NCBI GenBank assembly: GCA_027574665.1
Contig: CM050672.1
Coordinates: 5,874,001-5,938,000 of the forward strand
Direction: 5' to 3'
DNA from: Rhynochetos jubatus
Taxonomy: Eukaryota > Chordata > Aves > Eurypygiformes > Rhynochetidae
Length of the DNA stretch: 64,000 nt
The first letter of the stretch is position 1; every line of letters begins with the position of its first letter. A program made the translations under genes and the position numbers. Of the stretch, positions 48,743 to 60,115 are shown piece after piece. A model generated the notes under the pieces. It saw only the letters and a program-made list of their open reading frames with translations. It made no database searches and had not been told where the DNA came from.

Positions 48743-49090
48743 TGTACTGGGTTTTGGTGGGATGGAGTTAATTTTTATTCTTCATAGCAGCTCGTATGAT
48801 GCTGTGTTTCAGACTGGTGACTGAAACAGGGTTGATACCATACCAACATTTCAGCGACAGTGCTTGCACAGTGTCAAACCCTTCTCTGTTCTCACTGCGC
48901 TCCTCAAAGCAGGTAGGGTGGGACAGCTGACTCTCAAGTGTCAACACCCAAGTGATATTCCATACCATGTCACGTCGTGTTCAGCCATACCTCTGAGCCA
49001 TACCTCCCAAGTTAGCTGTGCCTCAGGGCCTGGCTGGGCATCAGTCTGGCGGCTGGGGGCTTATCTGCTAGCTGGGGTCAACCCACTGCA
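48743..49090 (+). mobile_element. Deleted solo LTR, same ERV family as 14579
   Basis: The element begins TGTACTGGG and shares with the LTR at 14579 the opening (gggttttggtgggatggag, then an attcttcatagcag segment), gggttgatacca, cagtgcttgcacagtgtc, gggacagctgactctcaag, gatattccataccatgtc, a ctggctgggcatcagtctgg segment and the closing gctagctggggtcaaccc. It is only 348 bp against 583 bp, so about a third is missing, mainly before and after the cagtctgg segment. The flanks cagta (48738-48742) and cagca (49091-49095) differ at one base and could be a worn 5-bp target duplication. No internal ERV sequence adjoins, so this is a solo LTR. Confidence 0.8.
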
Positions 49091-50831
49091 CAGCATCTTC
49101 TGATTTCCATTCTTGGACCTGTCGGGACACTGGGGAGACAATGTGGCTTCTTCAAAGCGAAATCTCAGGAGCAGAAGCCTCTCGGTCTTGCACATGCCCA
49201 CAAATGATGTGTTTATAAAGACTAGTAAGAACCATGACGTTCGAACATTGCTGTGCACCAGCCACTTCTGTCAGCCTGACATTTCTTCCATATGTCTAGA
49301 AAGTCCATATTAACATCTTGATTTATATATTTTTCCATATGTCTTTAAGTGTCTCTGCTTCCCACATATTTACCTCGTTTATTTTTTGCCTTAATACAGC
49401 TGAGCAGATGTTTGTGTTGCAAATTCTGTGTCTTAGAAATAGTAGCATTTTCACAAGAATAATTATGTGTAATTTAAGAAATGTACTTTTTAAGACAGGG
49501 TGTTTGGGGTTTTTTTGTTGTTGTTTGTTTGTTGGTTTTGAGTGTTGGGGTGGGTTTTTTTCTCTCCTCCCTTCATGTCACCAGTTCTCTGCAACTCATT
49601 AGGTATGAGGGTCCACTTTTCTAAATTAAATTTACATAAAGGACAATAACTGCGCACGCTGGTTAAAGGTGTGATCTGTGGTCATGATGTATGGCACGGC
49701 CAGCTTTGCCGAGTCATGAGCCAACAATATGAGAATGAAATTGAACCAGCACCTCAACATTCTTATCCTTTAATTTCACTCCTTATTGCTGGGATTCCCA
49801 CTAAGCAAGAAATGCAGTGATGACAGTCCATCCCCATGGTAACATGCAGTAAAAAATGTTGGTTAACAGCCTGAGGATTATTGCACAGATACAGTGTTCC
49901 AGCGGGATGTCTCAGCTCAGAAAAGGTTGCTTTCACAGAACACAAAAGCTGGGTTTAGTTGTTTGTGGTTGTGATAGCCAAGACTGCATGTCCTGTTAGT
50001 GTAAGGAAGTACCAGGAGAATGCGGAGGGGTGCTGAGATGAGTGAAGGGGGCACAAAATTTAGATTTAGGTCCGAATGCTGCTCCATCTAGGCGTATTTA
50101 GTACCTGACTGTACCGCCCGCTTGAGTGGCGTGGAGTGCGGGGCTGTATGTACTTGAACTCTTCATAAAGTGTTCCAACTTACTGAGCCTCGTTCAATTA
50201 TTTTTGTGCTAACTTTTCTTGAGATAGCCACAGAGGTGCTCTGCGTTTGTGTTACTTCTGTCTAGGCTGTCGCAGCTCAGCCAGCACCGAGGGATAGTGC
50301 TGAGGGTGAGTGTGGCAGAGCTCGCGTTCCAGTCCCAGCTCCGTCCTGGGCTTTCCCCGGAAGCACATCAAGGAGGTGTGTAATGATAGACAGACTAATT
50401 CTGACTCTTACCTTTAAACAGAAGAGTGATTAAGGTTTTCCGGATGCTTGCAGGAGGTTAGTGTAAAACTCGTCACTGGGTGTCACTGTTACCCCACAGG
50501 AACCTGGGCGAAAGTGGATTTCTCTGGCCTCGAATTACAAAGGCCTTAAAGGCAGATGTTGTTAAGTACAAGTGGGAGAGGCACGTAGTGTTGGGAGGAC
50601 TATGGAGTCATTATATGTGAAGATTACACTGAAAGGGTACTTGCCTGGTCTGCTGCCAGTAACTATAAACTCCCTGACGTTTTCTGAGGTGCCATGTGTG
50701 AGCTCTGAGAATGAGCGAAGTGATGTGTTCCTCAGCCCTTTCCACATGTGGGGGGTGGTGGAGAGCTGCTCCTCTTCGTACGCATCAGCGTGCAAAAGAC
50801 TGGCCAACAATCAAATCGTGCCGAGTAAAAC
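49091..50831. other. Unique noncoding sequence
   Basis: No gene was recognised. T/G-rich simple sequence with a GTTT run lies at about 49507-49545. A GC-richer stretch at 50262-50365 contains ccagctccgtcctgggc. Open frames reach 94 codons and lack domains. Confidence 0.6.
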
Positions 50832-50985
50832 TGAAGGGGATTGCTAGAGGACATCTCACCCGTCCCCCTGCCCGAGTAGGTCAGTTATGTCTTAAACCAT
50901 CCTTGACTAATGCGTTTTTAAAAATGGCGCTGATGGTCAGTGTTCTTGGCGATCTCTTCCAGTACTTAATCACTCTTTTCACAGG
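50832..50985 (-). mobile_element. Old, degraded CR1 3' fragment
   Basis: In minus orientation, the plus strand has tgaaggggattgctagagg, a degraded catctcacccg segment, ccccctgcccgagtagg, taaaccatccttgactaatg, gtttttaaaaatggcgctga and cttccagtacttaatcactc. Order and spacing match the CR1 3' part (the tccaaccccctgcc block, then the aaacc block, then the ttccagtgcttaaccac block). Divergence is high, so it is old. Limits are approximate. Confidence 0.72.
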
Positions 50986-51829
50986 GTTTTTTTTAATAAA
51001 ACCCTTGATATCCATTCCTGGACTTTAGTTGTTATGTCTTGTTCCACCTAGCAGGAACTGGGAGTTAAACCTTCCTTTCTGCTTTGCTTCAGACTCTTAA
51101 GGGGTTGCTTTGTGGTTTTGGGGTAAGTTTTAAACTTTCCTTTAAGCTAACAATCAAATAAATACGTACATCAGGATTGCATGGGACTTTACACGACCAG
51201 CCATGGAACCTTCGCACGAAAAATATTATACCACAGTTCTTACAAAGTACGGACCATGCCCACTGTGAGAATGGTGATTTTTGTTTTGTCTGTATTTTAT
51301 TAAGTGCAAAGAAAGGACATGAGAGGTATTGAGAGGTGGCTGGAGGGATTTTAACCACTCAAAAAGGTAAAATAAAAATATGTATTTAAACGTTCAACAG
51401 TTTCTAGGTATCGATTTTTGTGATAAGAGGTAAAACCTGCTTAGTTTAATTGCTAGTGTCATAATACATTTAGTTACATTTTACCTTTTCCTTACGGGCA
51501 GTGAGGCAGGATATTTGCAGGTTACCTGCTAGAACTAGGCATCCTGCACGGATGGACACGGCCAGTGCTGTGATGGTCAACTAATTGCCCGTAACACTTG
51601 TTGAAAACCGCCTAGTTAATTAAATGCCGTGTTTATTGTTACTATACATGGACACAAGCTTTAATTTCTTCCTCGTTAATCATCCCACATTTATCAGTGC
51701 TGGTTGACTCCACGTTCCTGAGATTTCCTAGTTTATGAAGGAAAATTTAAATTATTTTCTCAGGAAAGGGGATTAGTACCAGTGTTCTTGTCTGTTGCAT
51801 TGACAGCTTTCTTCACAGCATATTAACTT

Positions 51830-52080
51830 GACCTCATTAGTACTTGCATCCAACTCCCTTAAACACAGAAGGTTGTATTTCAGTAGGAGCCAATCATGTT
51901 AATTACATCTGATCAGTTTGCATATTCATAAGCCATTGCCTGTTTTATGGACAGCAAAAATAAACACCATATCTTTTTAATAATTTTAAGTGGGTCACTT
52001 TCAGGACTGTATCTGTTTTAAATAAATTATCATATTGTTAAGGGCCATGGGCAAAGCTTTTTATTAGTCATGTGATGAGT
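51830..52080. promoter_or_regulatory. Candidate conserved noncoding element
   Basis: AT-rich, CpG-free sequence with tttgcatattcataagcc, ttaataattttaagtggg and ttattagtcatgtgatgag. TAAT cores are frequent, no repeat is visible and open frames are negligible. It looks like a developmental enhancer, but only alignment could show this. Confidence 0.35.
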
Positions 52081-55000
52081 TGGGTTTTGGTTTGCGTTTT
52101 AAGGCCAGCAGTATTTGCTTACGAAATCACTACTAGACAGCCACTTTAAAGATATGAGTGTGTATCTTATCTGGTTTGTGGGAATTCTACGTACTGTGGG
52201 TAGGTAGAAGCTGTTTTCACATGGAAATGCCATAATTAGCCATTTGAGATTCCCAAACTGCATGGAAAGCAAATCACAGTCAGTGATATAATCATACGGT
52301 ATTTAAACTGTTGTAACCGCAGGACCCGAGTTGGAGTTATCTGGTCTCTGCTAGTGTTTCCTCGATTCCTTTAATGGTGTTTCTTGCGTGTCATTTAGGG
52401 TTTACGTTTGGGTCTTGGACACTTTGCTCTTTCTTCGTGTTCTGTCTTTCCCTGCACAGTCCCTCATGTTGGGTGCTGTCATTTGCACACCCCTCGAGAC
52501 TGCACAGATCTCCTTCCAGTCTCAGGCGTGCGCTGGAATTCTTCATGGAGTTTTCAGTTTAACATCAAAACCATACATTGCAGTGGTCAGTTTTAACTCT
52601 CAGGTCTGATCTGTGAGTTGATCTTGGAGTACAACGTAAATTTTCATGTTATTATTGAGATGAAAAGGAGGTTTCTACACTGAAACCTCCTTGATTTTGT
52701 AAAGTACTATCATACGTGCAATATGCTTCAGAATTGTAGCTAGCAGCATCAGTAAATGCTAACATACCTGAATGTTTACAAGCTCATTTACCTCTGGGAA
52801 ATACATACGTATCTTTTTTGTACGTGTGTGCACTTAGTCTGTTTCAGGTGAGACTAGATATAGAGCAGGACTGATTGACAAATTAATGCTTTCGGCTTCT
52901 GCTCAGTGTACGTGAATTGTAAGTACAAAAGGCACATTATAAACTAGTAATTTTAACTCTATTCCATTGCTAAAAGCTGCTAATAATGAAAACACATAAA
53001 AATAGCAGTGTGGGCTAACTCAGGCAGGAATCAAAGAATAGGCAGAGGAGGGACTGTACAGCAAAATAATTGTTTTAATTACTCAGGGAAGACTAAGAAC
53101 ATTGCTCCATTTTTGATGGATTCCGTTCTGCAGAGGAGCCACGTAAAGCATATTTACATCCATTTCCTCGTAACACCATCCGGTGTCGAACATGTAAACA
53201 TCAGTGCTATCCAAATGGAAATATTCATTCACAAAGTGTGAAGCACCCAGCTCATTTTTCTAGGTATCTAATGAAACCGCACTTTTCAGGTACTCTGAAC
53301 TGGTATTTTGGAAACCTCTAGTGACGAACGCTGTAAATCCCTGTGGAGGGAGCTGTTCTAATCAATTAGTAGGCTGACTGAAGAAGAGTCTTGTTGATCA
53401 GAATGTAGTTATCAAATGAAAATTCACCTCAGTGCTACGGAGTTCAGTTTTCCAAAGGGAAAGCCTAAGAGATGGATACATACTTGGCTTTTCTGAGAAC
53501 CTCAGATAGTTGGATTAGCCACCTTTACATTGATACAAATGCCATGGACACACTTCCCTGGTAATTTTCCAGTACTGCTCCTATTTCTTTGTGCACAAGT
53601 GGCAGGAAAGCACCGCTGCAGGAAGAGAGCTCACTACCTGGCGTTGCCTTCTCGTTTGTCAGTTGAGAAAGAAGAGCTTGAAAACTAATGTAGGAGGTTC
53701 TGAAAGATCTCTGTTCTGAAATGTTAAGGGCTGGTAACACAGGTCGGGCCCAATCTCTTCTGTGCCAAGCAGAAATCACAGGTGTAAGAGCAAATCTCAG
53801 ATCAGCATCTTGTGAGTTGTAGGACGGCAGATACAGCTGCAAAATATTTGAGTATCAAAGATGTGCTCGTATCACCTCCATATTTTATTTAATGACAGCT
53901 AAAGCGCTATGGCAAAAAAAGTATTTATCTTGTTTTTCTGTAGAGAGGATTAAGGATTTTGTGAGGGTATAAACACTAAGATAAATACACCTGGTGGGAT
54001 ACTGATGTAGGTCATGGGACAGTTTGATGTCTGTCTTTGACTCCTAGCTTTGCCATCTTAATTAACTCTCCTCAGTGTTTTAGTGTTGTAATTCATATTG
54101 ACTCTTCGGAATCTCCCAAAATAAGACAGTATTGTTCCTAGTAATTTATTGTGTTTCACATAAAGACATAAACATTTTGCTTTATGTAAATCAATATTCA
54201 ATTATGGTAGAGAATTATATAGAAACAGCTGAATGTAGCTGTCATACGGAATTAAGTAATTTTACTCTGAACATTATTTACCATATAATAGAAACATTAT
54301 TCAGTGTTGATTTGTTAGTATAGAGCAGATTGTTGTTATTCATACAGAAAGGGATATTATGTGTAGAGGAAAAACAACATTTGCAGTTATTAAATATCAG
54401 CGATACTTTCCATGTACTTTCCTCTGAAATGCTGTTACAATCCATCATTAATACTTGGCAGTTTGCTTTATTTTATGTAACGTTCAGACCGGTGGCAGCT
54501 GCCCCAAAAGGCACAATCATGTAAATTTGAAAGCCAAGACAAAGACCAAAAATTGCCAGATTAGACCAATGCCAAATCCGTGTGAGTATTGCGTTCAGTT
54601 CTTGCTCCCTTTCCCGACTCCCTCCTCACGGAATTGCTTGGGATCCATCTGGAATTGAGCGTGGGTAGTATGGCTCTGTCTGCCGCTTCTCAAATGTAAG
54701 CTGTGCTCGGCGGAGGGCGTTGAGGTTGTGTTTGTTTATTTGTTAATCACGAGCTACTCTGTAGCTCTGCGACGTGTGTTGTGCCGCAGCTTTCCAGCCT
54801 GAGTGCTATTCGTTAGGTATATGCAGAAAGGGGTGTGTGAATGTAATTAAAGGAAAGATTCAGACTTGACGGTTTCAGCGTGGAGGTTTGTTAATCGCAT
54901 TGGGAATGTTTACATAACTGCTCAAAAGAGGCTTTTTCCATGTACCTGTTTACACTCCCTACTTTTGAAATTCTTGTAGCAATCAGCCCTTGGAGAGCCC

Positions 55001-55253
55001 TTACCCAGCACTTGCAAGCCCTTGATTGCTGAGGAGAAAAGCCCTGTTAGTGAATCATTGGGAAAACATTCCATAACAAACCGGTCTTTTAATGAGGGTC
55101 ACTACTGCCTCGGCAGTGGCTGGAAGGAAAGGGACAGGGGCAGAGAGATGCTGTTATATTGTAAAACTGTTGGAGAGACACAATAGTGGAGGAAAGACCC
55201 AGACACCAGGTCTTTGTGTGCAAATTTCCCACCAGAGCTAAACAACTCCTTTT

Positions 55254-55274
55254 CCCCCCCCCCCCCCCCCCCCC
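55254..55274. repeat. C21 homopolymer
   Basis: Twenty-one C residues in a row, followed by a short pyrimidine tail (tctttttcc). G21 on the minus strand is a strong quadruplex former. The exact length is uncertain in any assembly. Confidence 0.9.
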
Positions 55275-55440
55275 TCTTTTTCCAATTTAATTAAGTGGGT
55301 TTGGAGTCCAGCGCTGGCCTAACAAGCACTTCTTCATGAATGAAAGATTTGTCTCTGGCAGTGAGGCAAGGCTCCGAACAATGTCAACAGCAATTACTGC
55401 CAGCTACGGCCGTTTTAACAGCTCGCATGAGCAGGAGGGT
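55275..55440. promoter_or_regulatory. Candidate conserved noncoding element
   Basis: Just right of the C21 run, the sequence (with aatttaattaagtgggttt, caagcacttcttcatgaatg and aacaatgtcaacagcaatta) has the mixed-complexity texture of an enhancer: a homeodomain TTAATTAA core and a SOX-like AACAATG site. A 131-codon plus frame (55340-55735) overlaps but has no domain. The enhancer role is inference. Confidence 0.3.
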
Positions 55441-56085
55441 GCTGGGAAGGCAGTGTAGCGTGCGAGGCTGGCAGGAATGGTTTGGGGATTGTCTTTGCCT
55501 ATCTCACAGCAAACTTGTCATCCGTGCACCCAAGGTTTTAACCAGTGCTAGGCCTCTCGTGGGAAGGATTTGTCTGGAGATGCTAATGCAGTCGGGGAGC
55601 TTTCTGCCAGATGTGACACCGGTTGATATGAGGGAGCTGGTAGGAATCTGTGTTACCAGAAGAGGTGGTGGTTGTTTGGGTGAGGTTTGGGACGCAGTCA
55701 ATTATCCCAGAAGAAGTGAAGATAATTTCGCTTAAGTTGAATGGGATGCATGACTGAAGGTTACAGCCATCCCATTTATGAATCCACTGATCTTCCTTAA
55801 TTTGAAGGCCCGTTTGAATGGGATTTAACAGGCACTTAATGAATCTTTTCTCTCTAGTTCGCTTTGATTTTGTTAGGGACCCATTGCTTGTCTTAGGCTT
55901 TCCCTTTGGAAAACTGAACTCCGTAGCACTGAGGTGAATTTTCATTTGATAAATAGTTAAAAACAAACATCAAACCCATAATTTCCCGTGTTAGGGGGAA
56001 AAACGTGCAGCAGCAGTAATCCTCCAGCTCCTACGTGGTCTGCTGCCTGTGCCCTGAGAAACCTTCTCTGCTGGTTTTGCTAACC

Positions 56086-56300
56086 ACGTCCCGAGGAAAA
56101 GTTGCTGTGCGGTCGATACTCCATAGGAAAGTAACGTGTTCCATGGCATAATCAGCATGAAATTGGGATGCGAATCGAAATTTGTGACAGCGTGGTCAGT
56201 GCTCGGCAGCCAACGTGTGCTCCGCTCGGGCAGCTCACGGTGTAGGCAGCCTGTGCCGGCTAATTGGATTTACTGAAGACATGTCCACGCAGCAGCGAAA
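56086..56300. promoter_or_regulatory. CpG-dense patch
   Basis: About seventeen CpGs lie in 215 bp, including cgtcccgagg, gcggtcgat, gcgaatcgaaa and ccgctcggg, against a CpG-poor background. No exon or TATA box adjoins. It ends in ggctaattgg with a homeodomain core. An unmethylated regulatory element is the likeliest reading. Confidence 0.35.
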
Positions 56301-56566
56301 GGTTAAACTTATGACAAATTTGCACAAGGCATTCAAAGGAAAGGGAAGCACCGTTTGTTAAAGTGTCCGTTTTGAATTCTGAACTAATGAATTATGATTT
56401 CTGATGCTATTTGAGCTTAAATATGTAATTATATTCCAACTCGTTTGCAGAGTCCGTAAAATCACTTCTCTTCCAGAATTTTTGGCACTTCATTAATTGT
56501 TTTGCCAGTTTTCTTGGACCCATCTTCTGTTGTTACGCTGCATAACTGTTAAACACAGTGTAACGT

Positions 56567-56585
56567 AGCGAGCTCGCTTACGTAA
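56567..56585. promoter_or_regulatory. 12-bp palindrome abutting a PAR-bZIP consensus
   Basis: AGCGAGCTCGCT (56567-56578) is a perfect palindrome rich in CpG. Its last base begins TTACGTAA (56578-56585), a perfect palindromic consensus for PAR-bZIP and NFIL3-type factors. The two share one base. A near-inverted gtaacgta lies immediately to the left. Binding is inferred from the motif only. Confidence 0.4.
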
Positions 56586-57192
56586 CGGTACCATCAGGTT
56601 TTCTACCTGTATTCAGCCCCATTTGACTCGGTAAATACCCTGAGACTCCTTGCCTGGACAGGGCACTCTGTGATGCAGTTCTGCACTCTCACTCCATTCT
56701 CAGAGAAACCAAATGCTGCCTGAAATTGCTTCTTTTTACTCAGGTTTATGAATGCAGATTCTGACTTGGGATGATTCCTGTCAGTTTGAAGCCCTGACAG
56801 TACCATTTAAACATTGACAAGATGTACAATGAGCTGCCTGAGCATCAGCTTGAAGTAGACAATGAGAAGTTTCTTCGGAGCGTTTTCGCAAGCAGATCGG
56901 GGTGAGAAATACAACTCCGCACATTTATGTAGTGCTCGATCTGTATAATGCTTTGAAATGTATCCAATTAATGATTTTAACACCCTCACAGTGTCAGTCA
57001 GGGTTTTTGCACCCAAGGTGGCGATTTTGTTCGTTTCTTTTGGTTTGTTTTTTTGGTAAGAGGTTTTCATGGTAACAATTCTCTTGGTTAGATAATCATC
57101 TAAGAAGACAAAAATTCAATTTCTTATTTAAAAATGGGAGGGGAAAGTGACAGTTATTACCAGCAGTGAGCAGAAACATATCCGTTTACCTA

Positions 57193-57209
57193 TTTTTTTT
57201 TTTTTTTTT
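57193..57209. repeat. T17 homopolymer
   Basis: Seventeen consecutive T residues in unique sequence, with no SINE or LINE body attached on either side that I can recognise. Confidence 0.9.
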
Positions 57210-59892
57210 AGTGTAAAAAAATTCTTTCAGTTTTCCAGATTTTTGAATTGGAAAACAGGCAGCACAGCAGAAGTTAAAAAAATCATTTTACTTGAGTACC
57301 ATGACTGGTTATGGGCAGAAGCTTGGTAGCTGTGTGCATGTCCAGGGGAAAGCTTGTGGCTCTTGGGATCAGCGTATGCTAATTGTGGTACAGAATATGC
57401 TCTTTCTATGGGCTAATTCATAGGTAATCTAGCAGGTGAAAATTGTAATTTAAATGCTCTCCAGCATGGTCATTCATGTGGAAAAATGCAAGAACCTGGA
57501 CACAGACAAATGCAAGGCTGGCATGCTGCCAGCCTGTATTCTCGCATCTGTGGTTCCTGGTTTCTGGGAAGACACGCTGAGGGCTCAGTTGTGACCCACT
57601 GTCACCTGGAGACACGTTGCCCTCCATGGTTTTACTTCAGCAGATAAAATGTGGCCTTGTCTCCCTTGCGCTGCTCCCTGGTACAGACATACCTAGAGAA
57701 TGGGACAACTAAACTGTTTGGGAAACTGAAACAGAGGAGAAAACCACAGTGACTTCAATAATACAGCATTTATGTCCTTGCAGTACCATACAGGTGAAAG
57801 AAAGCCACCCACTGTTGCAATATTGGCTTCCTTGGGAGGGCAGAGCATAGAGCCTATGATTTCAACAAGAACAACGTCTTGACCTAGTCACTGTCCAGAG
57901 CAGTGGTCATGGCCTGAATGAAACAATGTATGGCGTCACAAGTCCAGCAAAAAGGCTTTTCTTCTCTTGAGATCATGGTCTTCTGATGAAAGATTTGCTG
58001 AGAAGCTCCAGGAATCATCTGTCTGTTTCTAAGTTACTGGTTCCTCTGCCTGCCAATGGCCATAATTACAGCTGAGTGAATAATTCAGAGCAAATAATTT
58101 GTCTGACAAATTTCTTTTTCATCTCATGAAAAATCTATGAGTAGTTCACAAGCTCTTCGCATTTGTTTATTGTTCATATTTATTTATTTGCTCTTGCATA
58201 GCTTTTATTGGCTGTATAAGTCACATGATATGGTTTCTGGGGTTGTTTTCCCCTTCACTCGCATTGTTTGAGCCTGGTTGTACATTCATATTAAATACTG
58301 AGCAGCTGGAGGTCTGTGCGTTGAACGGCTCTTTACAGTTTCACCACTTGCGGAACATATTTCTTAGATGCTCTTCTCTGCACGTATGTGTTTGTCTCCT
58401 CGGGTCTTCATCACCACATCTGGTCTCCTCCTGGTCCACCGTGTATTCACTAAACTTACCGTTGTCTCCACCTGGATGCTCTGTGCTGTATCTGTGTGTT
58501 TTAGTTAAAGAGGTTCTGCTCGGGTTCTGAGGAGTTCTACCCCTTTTTGTTTGTTTTCCTGTTGTAGAGTAACTTTCAAATAAGACATGACGGGGGATTA
58601 GGCATGTGGGACTTCTGCGAAGAAAGGCATCTAACTGGTTCATGATTTGTTATGCTCTTGTTTACTTGACAATATCTTTCATGGTTTCTACCTTGAAACC
58701 TATATTGGTGTATTACTACAATTTAGAGTGTTGAGGGATTCCAAGTTACTAATCAATTCCATCCTGCAGTTGTTGATTTAAAAAAAGGTATATATATTTT
58801 TGAACAGAGAAAATGTAGGTATTTGTAGACCTCCCTCTTTCTTAACTTGGAACTGCTCAAATTGCTTCAGGAAGAATAAGAGTGAAGAAGGTTGTGCCTT
58901 TTCAAACAAACTTACAAAGAGAAAAAGCTTTAAATCTCTTCAGTACAGGCTTCAAATGACTGTGCTGCTCTTAACAAGACATTAGTCTAATAAACGTACA
59001 CAGCAATGGTCTAATCTAAACCCTGGTTGTTATGGTAAATGCGTATCACTTGTGCTGTGTTTTTAGGTACCTTATCATCATTAGGACACAGTAGCCGTTG
59101 TGGAATGCATCTGTGTCCAGAGTCGAATAAACTCCCTCTTCCATCAGCTGTGAAGAAGGTTAGATATTTTCAGTACCACTGACCTGTGCTAATACTTTTT
59201 ATTTTGGTTTACAGCCTGTGTGGAATCAGTACAGGACTGCTCTGAATGTCCTAGAGGTACTCCAAATTCCTTTTGACAGCTCCTTGAGGAAGACAGATCT
59301 GGCCTAGCATGTAATTAATGCTGGTGATTCCACTCTGATCTTTTTACTCCTGTTATGTGCATCTCTGACTGAGAAGGAGATAATGGACAATCATGTAGGA
59401 AAATCCTTGATTATGGCTTGATTGAGCTTGTGTTAGCTCTAGACAGCTAGTGTTGTCATGGTTTCCAAGCCATTTAACGCATGACGTTTTTGCATAGACA
59501 AGATGTTAGATAGCCGTCCAAAAAATTGTAATTTGGATTATGTCTAACCCTTCTTTGAATGTCAGCTCAGGCTTATTTTCCTAGAAAATCAGTAGCCAGT
59601 TTTCATATTAGAAGCTGTAAAACCCATATTGTCGCCCATAAAATTTGCGAAATGGAGGGCTTGTCTGTAAAGAAAAAATTTCTGATGTTCATCACGAGAG
59701 GCAGATCTGCACTCTTTAGCAACAGATATTGGTAAACAGTTCCCAATCTTCTCAGCTTCTAGTCACCGTAACAATGATGAATTGCAATTTTGCACCAAAC
59801 AAGAACCCCCTTACTCATGGATCAGTACAAGTGTGCTGAAAAAGTACCACCTCAGGAACTCAGCCCAGGCTGAACGTTGAACTAAACATAAA

Positions 59893-60014
59893 ATCACAGA
59901 ATAACGGTGGGTGGGAAGGGGCCTCTGAAGGTTAGCTGGTCCAACCCGCTGGCCTGAGACGGTCCAGTGTAGATCAGGCTGCTGAAGGGCATTGTCCAGT
60001 TGAGTGTTGAGTTT
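59893..60014 (-). mobile_element. CR1 LINE 3' fragment (left of a pair)
   Basis: In minus orientation, the plus strand starts with atcacagaataac, then gggtgggaaggggcctctg, aggttagctggtccaaccc, a gcctgagacggtcc segment and cattgtccagttgagtgttg. This is a third CR1 type, with the 'tccagttg-gttgagt' body. It is cut at about 60014, where the second fragment begins. Confidence 0.88.
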
Positions 60015-60115
60015 CACAGACTCACAGAGTGTCGGGGGTTGGAAAGGACCTCTGGAGATCATCTAGTCCAACCCCCCTGCCAGAGCAGGATCCCCCAGAG
60101 CAGATCACACAGGAG
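60015..60115 (-). mobile_element. CR1 LINE 3' fragment (right of a pair)
   Basis: The plus strand opens with cacagactcacagagtgtc, a version of the terminal repeats, then gggttggaaaggacctctgg, agatcatctagtccaacccc, gccagagcaggatcccccag and cagatcacacagga, and stops. It is the same subfamily as the long element at 32833-33915. Its 3' tip touches the truncated end of the left fragment, so the two form a head-to-tail pair. Confidence 0.93.

Larger units (their letters stand above)
50986..59892. other. Long unique noncoding stretch
   Basis: Nearly 9 kb without any recognised gene or young repeat. It contains candidate conserved elements at 51830-52080 and 55275-55440, the C21 run at 55254, the CpG patch at 56086-56300, the palindrome at 56567-56585 and the T17 run at 57193. 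The largest open frames (55340-55735 plus, 131 codons; 55583-55966 minus, 127 codons) overlap each other on opposite strands and have no domain. Confidence 0.6.

Noticed and set aside
55340-55966. Overlapping open frames of 131 (plus) and 127 (minus) codons
   Set aside because: They cover each other on opposite strands, have no domain and no splice context; regulatory sequence is the better reading.
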